DNA of 5,666 nucleotides from Chitinophaga pinensis. Lineage in GTDB: Bacteria > Bacteroidota > Bacteroidia > SXHM01. The notes beneath the pieces were generated by a model. That model was given only the letters and a program-made list of their open reading frames with translations. It did not search any database and was not told where the DNA came from. Below, one piece after another: positions 1 to 5,590 of the stretch (position 1 is its first letter; each line of letters opens with the position of its first letter). The translations under genes and the position numbers were made by a program. The stretch spans positions 1 to 5,666 of the forward strand of contig CAMDBK010000206.1 in assembly GCA_945889235.1 (NCBI GenBank), given 5' to 3'.

Positions 1-2640
1 ATTGAAGTTAGCTGAACTGCCGCATAAACCTGACCACAACTGAACAGTTGTTCCACCCGGGCTTGTAAGCGAAACCGTCAAATCACCTACCCATGTATGT
101 GTTCCAATAAGACCAAGCACATTAATATCATTTACTAGTGTTCCTGCACCACCAACAGTAAGTGTTGAAGTTACTGTAGCAACATCTAAAATATCAACGG
201 GAACATCTGCACTTGCATAAGTATTGCAAACAACAGGGTCAATAATACAATCAACAGTAGGGTCTTCTGTATCATTTACTGTTACAGTAAATGTACATAC
301 ATCTGTATTTCCTGAAAGATCTTCAGCAGTAGCTGTTACTGTTGTAGTTCCTAGAGCAAAGAATGAGCCGCTTGCTGGGTCATAAGTAATAGTAGCTGAA
401 CAATTATCAGTAGCAGTAGCACTAAAAGTAACTACTGCACCGCAATCTCCAACATCATTTCCAACTGTAATATCAGCAGGGCATGTAATTACCGGAGCAT
501 CTACATCCTGAACTGTTACTGTTGCATTGCAGCTTGAAGAATTTCCGGCTGCATCCGTAACTGTAAGAGTAACTGGATTGGTACCAATATCACTACATGA
601 GAAAGAACTTGGCGATACACTGTAATCAACTATACCGCAATTATCAGTGCTTCCGTTATCAATATCACCTCCTGAAATTATTGCTCCGTAAGTGCTTGAC
701 GTAGCAGTAACATTTATATAAAATGCATTGGTTGTTCCAAAGTTTCTAGCGCAGCCATTATTTGCAACTACACTTCCGCAACGAGTTGTATTTGGTGTGG
801 AACTTCCAATTCCGGGGTTGCAATTAACAAACCAATAAACATCATTTCTGCTCGCATTTAAAACAACAGAAATTGTTTGATCAACTTCACCTGAAACATC
901 CAGGTCGGGAAATGGAAAGTCAATAAGATATCCTGTAGCCAATAAAGGAAGTGTTATGCCTGTTAAAGTTTGTGTGGCTATAAGTGTTCCCGGCCCGCTT
1001 CCGCATGCTGTACCTGCACCTAAGCTTGCTGAGCAATCACTATAAATACTCAATGTTAAATCAAATGCTGCAAGACTTGCCAAGTTAAAAACTGCCACCT
1101 GAACATTATTTATCAATCTGCTTGTTCCTCCCAACACAATAACATCTCCCATACTAGTAGCAGGACCATTTGCTGTAGCCGTAATTTCTGCTCCCCCACC
1201 AGTATTTAAACTTGCAATCTGATAAATCTCTTCATCCAAAGGAACCAGATCAACTGTAATATCCTGACAAACTGCTGTTGGGTTTTCATCATCACCAACT
1301 ACTACAAAAAATGAACAGGTTGAAGTGTTACCTGCAGCATCGGTAGCTGTAGCAAGAACCGAAGTAGTTCCTACAGGGAATGTTGAACCACTCGCAGGTG
1401 AATACGTAACTGTTGGTGTTGAGCAATCATCTGTTGCTGTTGCTGCACCGGTAAGGTCAACTACTGCTTCACAAACACCGGCATCTGTTCCTACTGTAAC
1501 GTTACCTCCGCATGTAATTGAAGGGGGGGTTACATCTCCAACTGAAGTAATATCTAATTCCCAGGAATTCAACGTTCCTCCATCACCGGCTAAATCATCT
1601 GAAATTGTAATAGTCCAAACTCCATTAGGATTTTCACCGATAAATGCTGCTAGAGCATCTTCAGGAACAAGTGGGGTAGCAACTGTTAAATTCACATAAA
1701 CCTGATCGCTAACTAATCCATTATTAGAAGTATAAGGAACCAAGCCATCTGGATCAGCATCATCATCCCAGGTAGTACCGGCAAATACGTTATCATTTCC
1801 TGCTCCGTTATCTGTAGTAAGTGTAACAACTGTTCCAGCTGGAGATGAAATTGTAATATCCAAATCAGCCGCAAAAGTGTGTGTTATATTAGTTATAGCA
1901 TTAACATCTAATAAATAAGGATCTAATCCGCTAACTGTAATAGTTGAAGAAACAACTGCAGGTCCTGTTGGTATAGCTAAGGCTGGGCTGGAAGTAAAAA
2001 CATCAAAAAATGAAGATGGTGCAGCAGCTAAACCGGTTACCTGTAACGACCATAAATCAAGAGAACCACCATCACCAGCTAAATCATCAGAGATTGTAAT
2101 TGTCCATGTACCATTTGGATCCTCACCAATAAAAGCACCTAAGGCTTCTTCCGGAACCAACGGTGAAGCAAGTGTTAAATTTGTATAAGTCTGATCTGTT
2201 GTCAGGCCATTATTAGCTGTATATGGAACCTGACCATCAGCGTCAGCATCGTCATCCCAAATTGTTCCATTGAATACATTATCATTCCCTGCGCCATTAT
2301 CTGTTGTAAAGGTAACAACTGTTCCGGCAGGAGATGTTAACGTAATGTCAAGGTCAGCCGCAAAAGTATGTGTAATAAAAGTAGTAACATTCAGGTCAAA
2401 GAGGTATGTGCTTGAACCACTTACAACTATTGTACTTGTAACTACAGCAGGACCGGTAGGAATAGCTGTTGGAGTTGAATTACTGAATGTTGTTGTAGAT
2501 GATGTACTGCTGCAGTGTACTGCAGGAATCACCTGTGCCATTGTTTGTAATGAAACAAAAAACAGAAGTGCTGCACTTAAGCAGGCTGCTGTTACTTTTT
2601 TAAATGTCACATTTGCCGGAGGGGTAGATGTTGTATTCAT
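1..2640 (-). CDS. Giant secreted multidomain adhesin-like protein (P-domains and HYR repeats), N-terminal 880 residues, runs off the left edge
   Basis: The frame is open for 880 codons from the ATG at 2640 to base 1. An in-frame TAA at 2662-2664 makes this the first possible ATG. Residues 1-35 are a signal peptide: Lys14-Lys15, a hydrophobic core at about 16-31 and likely cleavage in 'TMA|QV'. Then follow P-domain 1 (about 46-204), P-domain 2 (about 211-366), a HYR domain (about 371-450; Cys377, 390, 406, 442), the first strand of a HYR-like repeat (452-465), an inserted domain (about 466-655; five Cys), the rest of that repeat (656-712), another HYR domain (713-791) and the start of a third P-domain (from about 793, with 'HTWVGDLTVSLTSPGG'). 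P-domains and HYR modules are beta-sandwich folds common in exported Bacteroidetes proteins. No protease domain precedes the P-domains, so an adhesive or structural role is inferred. Export through the outer membrane by type IX secretion is plausible, but the C-terminal sorting domain would lie outside the window. The 161-residue protein gene is 57 bases upstream. Confidence 0.9.
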   Translation of the reverse strand, partial: MNTTSTPPANVTFKKVTAACLSAALLFFVSLQTMAQVIPAVHCSSTSSTTTFSNSTPTAIPTGPAVVTSTIVVSGSSTYLFDLNVTTFITHTFAADLDITLTSPAGTVVTFTTDNGAGNDNVFNGTIWDDDADADGQVPYTANNGLTTDQTYTNLTLASPLVPEEALGAFIGEDPNGTWTITISDDLAGDGGSLDLWSLQVTGLAAAPSSFFDVFTSSPALAIPTGPAVVSSTITVSGLDPYLLDVNAITNITHTFAADLDITISSPAGTVVTLTTDNGAGNDNVFAGTTWDDDADPDGLVPYTSNNGLVSDQVYVNLTVATPLVPEDALAAFIGENPNGVWTITISDDLAGDGGTLNSWELDITSVGDVTPPSITCGGNVTVGTDAGVCEAVVDLTGAATATDDCSTPTVTYSPASGSTFPVGTTSVLATATDAAGNTSTCSFFVVVGDDENPTAVCQDITVDLVPLDEEIYQIASLNTGGGAEITATANGPATSMGDVIVLGGTSRLINNVQVAVFNLASLAAFDLTLSIYSDCSASLGAGTACGSGPGTLIATQTLTGITLPLLATGYLIDFPFPDLDVSGEVDQTISVVLNASRNDVYWFVNCNPGIGSSTPNTTRCGSVVANNGCARNFGTTNAFYINVTATSSTYGAIISGGDIDNGSTDNCGIVDYSVSPSSFSCSDIGTNPVTLTVTDAAGNSSSCNATVTVQDVDAPVITCPADITVGNDVGDCGAVVTFSATATDNCSATITYDPASGSFFALGTTTVTATAEDLSGNTDVCTFTVTVNDTEDPTVDCIIDPVVCNTYASADVPVDILDVATVTSTLTVGGAGTLVNDINVLGLIGTHTWVGDLTVSLTSPGGTTVQLWSGLCGSSANFN
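1543..2463 (-). repeat. Tandem P-domain duplication within the adhesin gene
   Basis: Residues 60-203 and 223-366 of the adhesin align without gaps at a constant offset of 163 residues (489 bases). By hand count about 109 of 144 positions are identical. Shared landmarks are 'IPTGPAVV', 'HTFAADLDIT', 'TTDNGAGNDNVF', 'WDDDAD', 'LVPE' and 'TISDDLAGDGG'. The Asp-rich 'WDDDADxDG' segments (from Trp128 and Trp291) look suited to calcium binding, which is an inference. Synonymous codons differ often between the copies (for example GAC CTT GAC against GAT TTG GAT). The duplication is therefore old and kept similar at the protein level rather than a fresh DNA repeat. Confidence 0.9.
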
Positions 2641-2697
2641 ATTGCTTGGGTTTGGTTCGGTTTAAATATCTTGACTACTATCGTATACTAATGGAAT

Positions 2698-3183
2698 TTA
2701 CTTTTCTGAGAAGTATTTGTTGTATTCAGCACGGTTGTTCTGATACAAATTTGATTTAGCTACTTCAAATGCTTTTGCATCTGCATCGTAATTGCCGGTA
2801 GCTGTAAATCCGGGAATTTCAGGATAGATAACTTCTTTTTGAGTAACATCATTAACCACTGTAGATTTATCATACGGTTTTACTTCTGCAAATTTAGTAA
2901 CCGATGATGCTCTGTTACTTCTTGACGCTACTGTTGATTTTGATTCAGTAACCAGAGCAGGTTTACTTTCTGTTTTTACAGTTGACTGTTTTGACTGCGC
3001 TTCTTTTACCGTCATCAATTTTCCGTTAACAGGAATTGAAACCGGTGCTTCTTCATTTGTTTGAGCAAATGAAACCATATTTCCAAAAACAAAAACGGCT
3101 GTCATAATAATAACAGCCGACATCATTTTAAGATTTTTGGTAGTGCAGTTTGTTGTGTTGGTGGAGAGTAGTAATGTATTCAT
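2698..3183 (-). CDS. Small secreted protein of unknown function (161 aa)
   Basis: The family is not recognised. The N-terminus is a signal peptide with an unusually long polar lead: a Thr/Asn-rich stretch with Lys16 and Lys19, a hydrophobic core at about 21-38, and likely cleavage in 'SFA|QT'. Starting at the internal Met20 or Met21 would lose both lysines, so the first ATG is preferred. The mature protein has a low-complexity Ser/Thr/Lys/Val-rich middle (about 55-110), probably disordered. A more ordered end follows (about 115-161) with 'YPEIPGFTATGNYDADAKAF' and a Tyr/Asn/Lys-rich helix-like tail. The 'TGN-x-DAD-x-A' pattern followed by a short helix is reminiscent of tails on other small Bacteroidetes exported proteins; this is an impression, not a domain assignment. 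No transmembrane helix, lipobox or catalytic motif is seen. The gene lies 57 bases upstream of the giant adhesin gene on the same strand with no evident terminator between them, so the two are probably co-transcribed. Confidence 0.8.
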   Translation of the reverse strand: MNTLLLSTNTTNCTTKNLKMMSAVIIMTAVFVFGNMVSFAQTNEEAPVSIPVNGKLMTVKEAQSKQSTVKTESKPALVTESKSTVASRSNRASSVTKFAEVKPYDKSTVVNDVTQKEVIYPEIPGFTATGNYDADAKAFEVAKSNLYQNNRAEYNKYFSEK

Positions 3184-3494
3184 AAACTTGGTTTTTAAGT
3201 GATTACTATTTAATTTAACAAGGTGAACGGATGATTGAACGCGATTAATCTATTCAGTAATCAGATTAGCCAAGGGGCGAAGATATAAAAATAAGAATTC
3301 TACAAACAAATTTTTTGTTAAATATATTTAAAAGATTTTTTCTCTTCAACAAAGTTCAAATTTTCCATCAGTTATATTTTGCTATTTGTTAATCATTTAG
3401 AATGAAAATTAAAGAACGTAAAATTCACCGTGTTGTTAATAAGTTTTTGTGTGCTTTATAACCAACAAGAATGTGTTCGCAGCAATTGCTATGT
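3184..3494. other. Gene-poor intergenic stretch between the small secreted protein gene and the peptidase terminator
   Basis: This is about 310 bases of very AT-rich DNA. It holds a candidate promoter for the leftward unit (3278-3310) and a weak inverted repeat (TAATCT at 3246-3251 with AGATTA at 3263-3268, 11-base loop) that would lie in the 5' leader. No convincing coding frame, tRNA or riboswitch was seen. A 19-codon plus-strand frame at 3402-3461 is too short to support. Confidence 0.6.
3278..3310 (-). promoter_or_regulatory. Candidate Bacteroidetes-type promoter for the small protein and adhesin unit
   Basis: Read on the minus strand, TTTG occurs at 3310-3307 and again at 3306-3303. TATCTTCG follows at 3285-3278, with spacings of 21 and 17 bases. 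The Bacteroidetes housekeeping consensus is TTTG/TTG and TAnnTTTG about 17-23 bases apart, so the -7 element has one mismatch (C for T). Transcription would begin near 3270, giving a leader of roughly 85-90 bases before the ATG at 3183. Confidence 0.45.
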
Positions 3495-3530
3495 AAAAAA
3501 AAGAGTTCAACAGTACTGCTGAACTCTTTT
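3495..3530 (-). terminator. Intrinsic terminator of the zinc metallopeptidase gene
   Basis: On the minus strand AAAAGAGTTCA (3530-3520) pairs perfectly with its complement at 3509-3499, an 11-base stem. Inside it CAG and CTG can also pair across a single mismatch. The stem runs directly into eight T residues (3502-3495), and it begins 20 bases after the peptidase stop codon. Confidence 0.88.
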
Positions 3531-3550
3531 AAATTTAAATCCGTTAACAA

Positions 3551-4252
3551 TTAATCTCTTCTTCCCATATACTGCATTACAAAATAAAGCAGTGTGGCAA
3601 CAGATGCAAGTGCGGCAACAACATAAGTTCCGGCTGCCCATTTTAAAGCAGTGGTAGCCTGTTGTTGTTCTTCACCTCTTGTAAGGCGTGAAGTATTTAA
3701 CCAAACTAATGCCCGCTGACTGGCATCAATTTCAACAGGAAGTGTTACAAGACTGAACAGTGTTATAGCAGCCTGAAGAACAATGATAATTAATAGTATC
3801 TGATTATACATTGCGGTAACTGCACCAAAAATTATCATGGCAAAGAAAATATAATTCATGGCCCGATTGCTAAAGTTTACTGCCGGTACTAATGCTGAAC
3901 GCAAACCTAACCAGGTATAAGCTGTTGCATGTTGTACTGCGTGTCCGCACTCGTGTGCTGCAACAGCTGCTGCAGAAATACTTCTGCCATTATATACATC
4001 GTGACTAAGGTTTACAGTTTTGTCAATCGGATTATAGTGGTCGGTTAATTGCCCTTCAACAGAAATTACTTTCACATCAAAGATATTACTGTCGCGCAAC
4101 ATTTTTTCGGCTACTTCTTTTCCGCTTAAGCCAGATGAAAGAGCAATTTGCGAATACTTTGCAAAAACGCGTTTCAGTCTTCCGCTCACCAGCATTCCAA
4201 CAATCATGAAGAAACCAATCATTAATAAATAAGTTAAATCAAATCCGTACAT
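3551..4252 (-). CDS. Membrane zinc metallopeptidase, YugP / Zn_peptidase_2 family (PF04298)
   Basis: This is a predicted integral-membrane neutral zinc metallopeptidase, 233 residues long, which is about full length for the family. The zinc-binding HExxH motif is HECGH at residues 100-104 ('AAHECGHAVQHA'): His100 and His104 would bind zinc and Glu101 would be the catalytic base. Glu174 in 'LPVEIDASQRA' is the likely third ligand, and this segment is a family hallmark. Hydrophobic segments lie at about 5-21, 132-149, 151-171 and 205-227, so the active site sits between membrane helices. The stretch 'YNPIDKTVNLSHDVYNGRSI' (74-93) before the motif is also typical. Substrates of this family are not well established; a role in envelope protein turnover is inferred. 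The ATG at 4252 follows an A-rich leader and puts the first membrane helix at the very N-terminus. The gene has its own terminator and is divergent from the 4424 gene. No clear promoter was found for it in 4253-4423. Confidence 0.93.
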   Translation of the reverse strand: MYGFDLTYLLMIGFFMIVGMLVSGRLKRVFAKYSQIALSSGLSGKEVAEKMLRDSNIFDVKVISVEGQLTDHYNPIDKTVNLSHDVYNGRSISAAAVAAHECGHAVQHATAYTWLGLRSALVPAVNFSNRAMNYIFFAMIIFGAVTAMYNQILLIIIVLQAAITLFSLVTLPVEIDASQRALVWLNTSRLTRGEEQQQATTALKWAAGTYVVAALASVATLLYFVMQYMGRRD

Positions 4253-4366
4253 TTTTCTTTTGTTTTTTAAGGGTTAATAATAATTTTTTTTCTGCTAAAT
4301 CAATTTATATGCCTATTGGGTTTTGTCAGGTTCGGCACGACAAAGTTGCATTCTTTCTGTCAATTA

Positions 4367-4398
4367 TTGTAATACCTCTCCAGTTAATGTTACCTTCG
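4367..4398 (+). promoter_or_regulatory. Candidate promoter of the 138-residue secreted protein gene
   Basis: TTG at 4367-4369 and TACCTTCG at 4391-4398 are 21 bases apart, matching the Bacteroidetes TTG / TAnnTTTG layout with one mismatch in the -7 element. The start site would be near 4404, giving a short AT-rich leader of about 20 bases before the ATG at 4424. The same TTCG variant is seen in the other candidate promoter at 3278-3285. Confidence 0.5.
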
Positions 4399-4423
4399 TT
4401 GCTTATCTATAATTATAAATACT

Positions 4424-4840
4424 ATGAAATCAGCCCTTACGATTGCCCTGAAGGGCTTTTTGTTTTTGTTACTCTTTTCAAACTTCACAGTTTCAGCGCA
4501 AAGGCTTTACTACTGTGAAAGCGTTTCTGAAAAGGGTGACCCGATTGGCCTTAACCAATTCTTTTTTATTCCGGAATCAGGGACATCAAATGTTGCCATG
4601 CTTATAAAACTTCCCAATGCAATTGAAGCCGATTCAGTTGAGTTGCGTTTTTTCGGACTTGATTCACTAAACAACGAAACCTATTTATCTACCGTTCCCG
4701 TTAATGTAGAACCAACATGGACCTGGTTCTGGAAAAGTATTGAATTCAAGTATCCCGGACGTTTTAAGACCTACGTGTATGCAGACAAGAGCCGTTTACT
4801 CTGCTCCGAAACTGTAGATGCTTACCCAAAACAACAGTAA
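4424..4840 (+). CDS. Small secreted protein with a WTWFWK motif, function unknown (138 aa)
   Basis: Residues 1-25 form a clear signal peptide: Lys2 and Lys10, a very hydrophobic core 'GFLFLLLF' and likely cleavage in 'VSA|QR'. The mature protein of about 113 residues looks all-beta. It has an N-terminal 'LYYCESVSEKGDPIG' segment, a 'VAMLIKLPNAI' strand, the aromatic motif WTWFWK at 99-104, and a closing 'GRFKTYVYADKSRLLCSE' hairpin. Two cysteines, Cys31 and Cys127, could form a disulfide that ties the two ends of the domain. The layout ('YYCE', a central strand, 'WTWFWK', then 'YVY') resembles uncharacterised Bacteroidetes exported domains as far as memory allows; no named family is claimed. 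The start is supported by the signal peptide and by a promoter candidate about 25 bases upstream. The gene is probably monocistronic: it is divergent from the peptidase gene and 219 bases lie before hsp20. Confidence 0.85.
   Translation: MKSALTIALKGFLFLLLFSNFTVSAQRLYYCESVSEKGDPIGLNQFFFIPESGTSNVAMLIKLPNAIEADSVELRFFGLDSLNNETYLSTVPVNVEPTWTWFWKSIEFKYPGRFKTYVYADKSRLLCSETVDAYPKQQ
4432..4466 (+). promoter_or_regulatory. Terminator-like hairpin inside the start of the 4424 gene
   Basis: AGCCCTT (4432-4438) is the exact reverse complement of AAGGGCT (4451-4457), giving a 7-base stem with a 12-base loop. A tighter alternative pairs GCCC (4445-4448 region) with GGGC (4453-4456) around a TGAA loop. Either stem runs into a T-rich tract (TTTTT G TTTTT at 4457-4467). 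It has the form of an intrinsic terminator but lies within codons 3-15 of an apparently intact gene. A premature-termination or translation-coupled attenuation role is inferred. Confidence 0.4.
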
Positions 4841-4861
4841 ATATCTGTACGTTGTTATTTT
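4830..4861 (+). terminator. Possible weak terminator after the 4424 gene
   Basis: AACAAC (4830-4835) pairs with GTTGTT (4851-4856) around a 15-base loop. Within the same segment ACAG (4834-4837) could instead pair with CTGT (4845-4848). A short T-run follows (4858-4862). The stem is AT-rich and begins before the stop codon, so this is only a tentative call. Confidence 0.25.
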
Positions 4862-4902
4862 TCAGCACCTGACAATTTGCCATCTTCCAAATTATTTTTT
4901 CG

Positions 4903-4917
4903 ATCACTATATGTGAT
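4903..4917. promoter_or_regulatory. Palindrome upstream of the sigma-54 promoter, possible activator site
   Basis: ATCAC and GTGAT are inverted around a TATAT centre, a 15-base near-palindrome. It lies about 95 bases upstream of the -24 GG of the hsp20 promoter, within the usual range for sites bound by NtrC-type enhancer-binding proteins. Binding by such a protein is inferred from position only. Confidence 0.3.
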
Positions 4918-4996
4918 GAATTTTGCTCTGACAGTTTTTCATTTCAGTTAAGCAACAAAAAGACATTTAGTCATTCTTTTATATTGTTTTTTCGGT

Positions 4997-5012
4997 TGGC
5001 ACAGCAATTGAA
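4997..5012 (+). promoter_or_regulatory. Sigma-54 (RpoN) promoter of hsp20
   Basis: TGGCACA-GCAA-TTGAA matches the -24/-12 consensus TGGCACR-N4-TTGCW at every fixed base except C to A in the -12 element, with exact spacing. It is preceded by a T (TTGGCAC), as is often seen. The start site is expected near 5022-5024, leaving an A-rich leader of about 37 bases before the ATG at 5060. Sigma-54 promoters need an ATP-dependent activator, so hsp20 expression is probably switched by a response regulator or similar protein. Confidence 0.75.
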
Positions 5013-5059
5013 AACACCTCCATCGTTAACTAAAACATTAACCTTAAAAAACTAAAAAC

Positions 5060-5518
5060 ATGACACTCGTAAAATTAAAAAGACCTGCAGGAAACGGTTA
5101 CATAACATCACCTTTTTTCACAGGCAATGTAAATGAATTATTCAACGATTTATTTAACAACAACCGCAATACTGAAGAACGCGCCAACTTTGTTCCGGCT
5201 ACCAACATTGTGGAAAGCGAAAAAGATTTTCGCATTGAACTTTCGGCCCCGGGTTTTAACAAAACCGATATTAAAGTGGAAGTAGAGAATGACACCTTAC
5301 TAATTAAAGGCGAACACAAAGCGGAGAACACCGAAACAAAAGAAAACTACACCCGCAAAGAGTTTAACTATGGTTCATTTACCCGCAGCTTTACCTTGCC
5401 TGAGAACATTAACACAGAAGGCTTAGAAGCTAGGTACGAAAACGGAATACTGAACGTTGTTCTTCCTAAAAAAGCGGAAGAAAAAGTGAAAGCGGTGAAA
5501 GAAGTGAAGGTTGGGTAA
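5060..5518 (+). CDS. hsp20: Hsp20 / alpha-crystallin small heat shock protein
   Basis: This is an ATP-independent holdase chaperone of the cytoplasm that binds unfolding proteins and keeps them refoldable. At 152 residues it has the usual length for bacterial Hsp20. Residues 1-42 are the variable N-terminal arm ('NVNELFNDLFNN' is typical of the Bacteroidetes group). The alpha-crystallin domain spans about 45-137: 'FVPATNIVESEKDFRIELSAPGF', 'DTLLIKGEH', 'FNYGSFTRSFTLPENI' and the closing hallmark 'GILNVVLPK' (129-137). The Lys/Glu-rich tail ends in Val149-Lys-Val151, a likely form of the I-x-I/V motif that docks neighbouring subunits in the oligomer. The start follows an A-rich leader with no Shine-Dalgarno sequence, as usual in this phylum. 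A sigma-54 promoter precedes it and a strong terminator follows, so it is transcribed alone. Confidence 0.97.
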   Translation: MTLVKLKRPAGNGYITSPFFTGNVNELFNDLFNNNRNTEERANFVPATNIVESEKDFRIELSAPGFNKTDIKVEVENDTLLIKGEHKAENTETKENYTRKEFNYGSFTRSFTLPENINTEGLEARYENGILNVVLPKKAEEKVKAVKEVKVG

Positions 5519-5562
5519 TTAAAATAGGATTTGAAGAAGAAAAGGCCCCTGTAAAGGCAGTC

Positions 5563-5590
5563 ATGGTCGGAAGAAATTCCGACCATTTTT
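5563..5590 (+). terminator. Intrinsic terminator of hsp20
   Basis: ATGGTCGGAA (5563-5572) and TTCCGACCAT (5577-5586) form a perfect 10-base stem closed by a GAAA tetraloop, followed by four more T residues (5587-5590). It lies 44 bases after the hsp20 stop. On the minus strand no T-run follows the stem, so it acts mainly on plus-strand transcripts. Confidence 0.92.

Noticed and set aside
1325..1699. Plus-strand open frame of 124 codons
   Set aside because: It is antisense to the adhesin frame, which is continuous and has recognisable HYR and P-domain motifs. Its Val/Thr/Ser-rich product is what reversed Thr/Val-rich repeats give.
2270..2665. Plus-strand open frame of 131 codons
   Set aside because: It is antisense to P-domain 1 and the signal peptide of the adhesin. 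It has no domain of its own and no promoter or leader.
3246..3268. Inverted repeat TAATCT/AGATTA in the leader of the small secreted protein gene
   Set aside because: The stem is only six AT-rich base pairs with an 11-base loop, and nothing else suggests a riboswitch or operator.
3402..3461. 19-codon plus-strand frame beginning MKIKERKIHRVV
   Set aside because: It is too short to support, has no exact promoter match upstream, and basic short frames of this kind arise easily in A-rich DNA.
4309..4518. Plus-strand open frame of 69 codons with hydrophobic stretches
   Set aside because: It spans the candidate promoter and leader of the 4424 gene and overlaps that gene in another frame. Its hydrophobicity comes from the T-rich DNA.
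5098..5331. Minus-strand open frame inside hsp20
   Set aside because: It lies wholly antisense to a clear alpha-crystallin gene.
5368..5586. Minus-strand open frame over the hsp20 end and its terminator
   Set aside because: It is antisense to the conserved hsp20 C-terminus and includes the terminator stem; its product is Phe/Ser-rich and unrecognised.
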